A stretch of DNA of 64,000 bases, from NCBI RefSeq assembly GCF_032854445.1, contig NC_088306.1, positions 5,390,373 to 5,454,372 of the forward strand. The letters are read 5' to 3'. Shown in pieces: positions 63,896 to 64,000 of the stretch. The first letter of the stretch is position 1; the number at the start of each line of letters is the position of its first letter. Under the pieces are notes generated by a model. That model saw only the letters and a list, made by a program, of their open reading frames with translations, made no database searches and was not told the origin of the DNA. Made by a program: the position numbers and the translations under genes. Origin of the DNA: Liolophura sinensis (lineage: Eukaryota > Mollusca > Polyplacophora > Chitonida > Chitonidae).

Positions 63896-64000
63896 GCACG
63901 CCAGCACGATGCTATGATCCAGGAGCCTCCCACCAATGCGGTCAATGTGAGTTCAAGTCCAGCTCATGCTGGCTTCCTCTGCACGAGTACGTAGAAAGGT
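63896..64000 (+). mobile_element. SINE family 1, cut by window end
   Basis: CACCAATGCGGTCAATGTGA, GTTCAAGTCCAGCTCATGCT and the start of the GTACGTAGAAAGG body. Confidence 0.85.

Overview
The window is animal nuclear DNA, most likely from a lophotrochozoan and probably a mollusc. The evidence is spliced genes with GT-AG introns that are complete orthologues of animal proteins, a landscape dominated by minisatellites, MITEs and tRNA-derived SINEs with TAAA or ACTC-type tails, and abundant ACATGTA motifs. The species assignment is inference; no bacterial or organellar feature is present.

Five loci can be supported. (1) AMMECR1-type first exon, minus strand (3149-3360), whose first intron runs off the left edge. 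(2) WDR53, plus strand, with a single coding exon (4705-5736) and an inferred 5'-untranslated exon, divergent from AMMECR1. (3) PPM1L, minus strand, complete in four exons (29772 to 24012) and giving 358 residues. (4) A 36-codon ORF for a single-pass membrane micropeptide, plus strand (30679-30789), divergent from PPM1L. (5) A MINDY4B-type pseudo-deubiquitinase, plus strand, fourteen exons from 32616 to 59434, giving 567 residues in the model used here. The splice phases of all PPM1L and MINDY4B exons join without a frameshift.

Layout: 1-3148 is AMMECR1 intron 1 with a long-TIR MITE, a 20-bp array and two SINEs. 5737-24011 is gene-poor, with a 101-bp array, a ~4.5-kb block present twice around a 200-N gap (probably an unresolved contig overlap), and 143-, 25- and 81-bp arrays. 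24012-30789 holds PPM1L and the micropeptide ORF. 32616-59434 is the MINDY4B gene, whose introns carry ten separate tandem arrays (about 8 kb), ten SINE pieces and a dead LINE endonuclease fragment. 59435-64000 is mostly empty, with a possible first exon of another gene near 60.8 kb.

The most unusual signal is in MINDY4B. All three expected catalytic positions of the MINDY fold are substituted. In addition, several exon boundaries have been duplicated or amplified: the end of exon 11 with its splice donor exists in six tandem copies, every copy in the same reading phase; the exon 9 acceptor is duplicated; and the exon 14 acceptor tract looks like part of a 48-bp minisatellite. WDR53, PPM1L and MINDY4B all lie on human 3q (from memory), so the block may preserve ancient linkage. 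The genes do not form a known pathway together.
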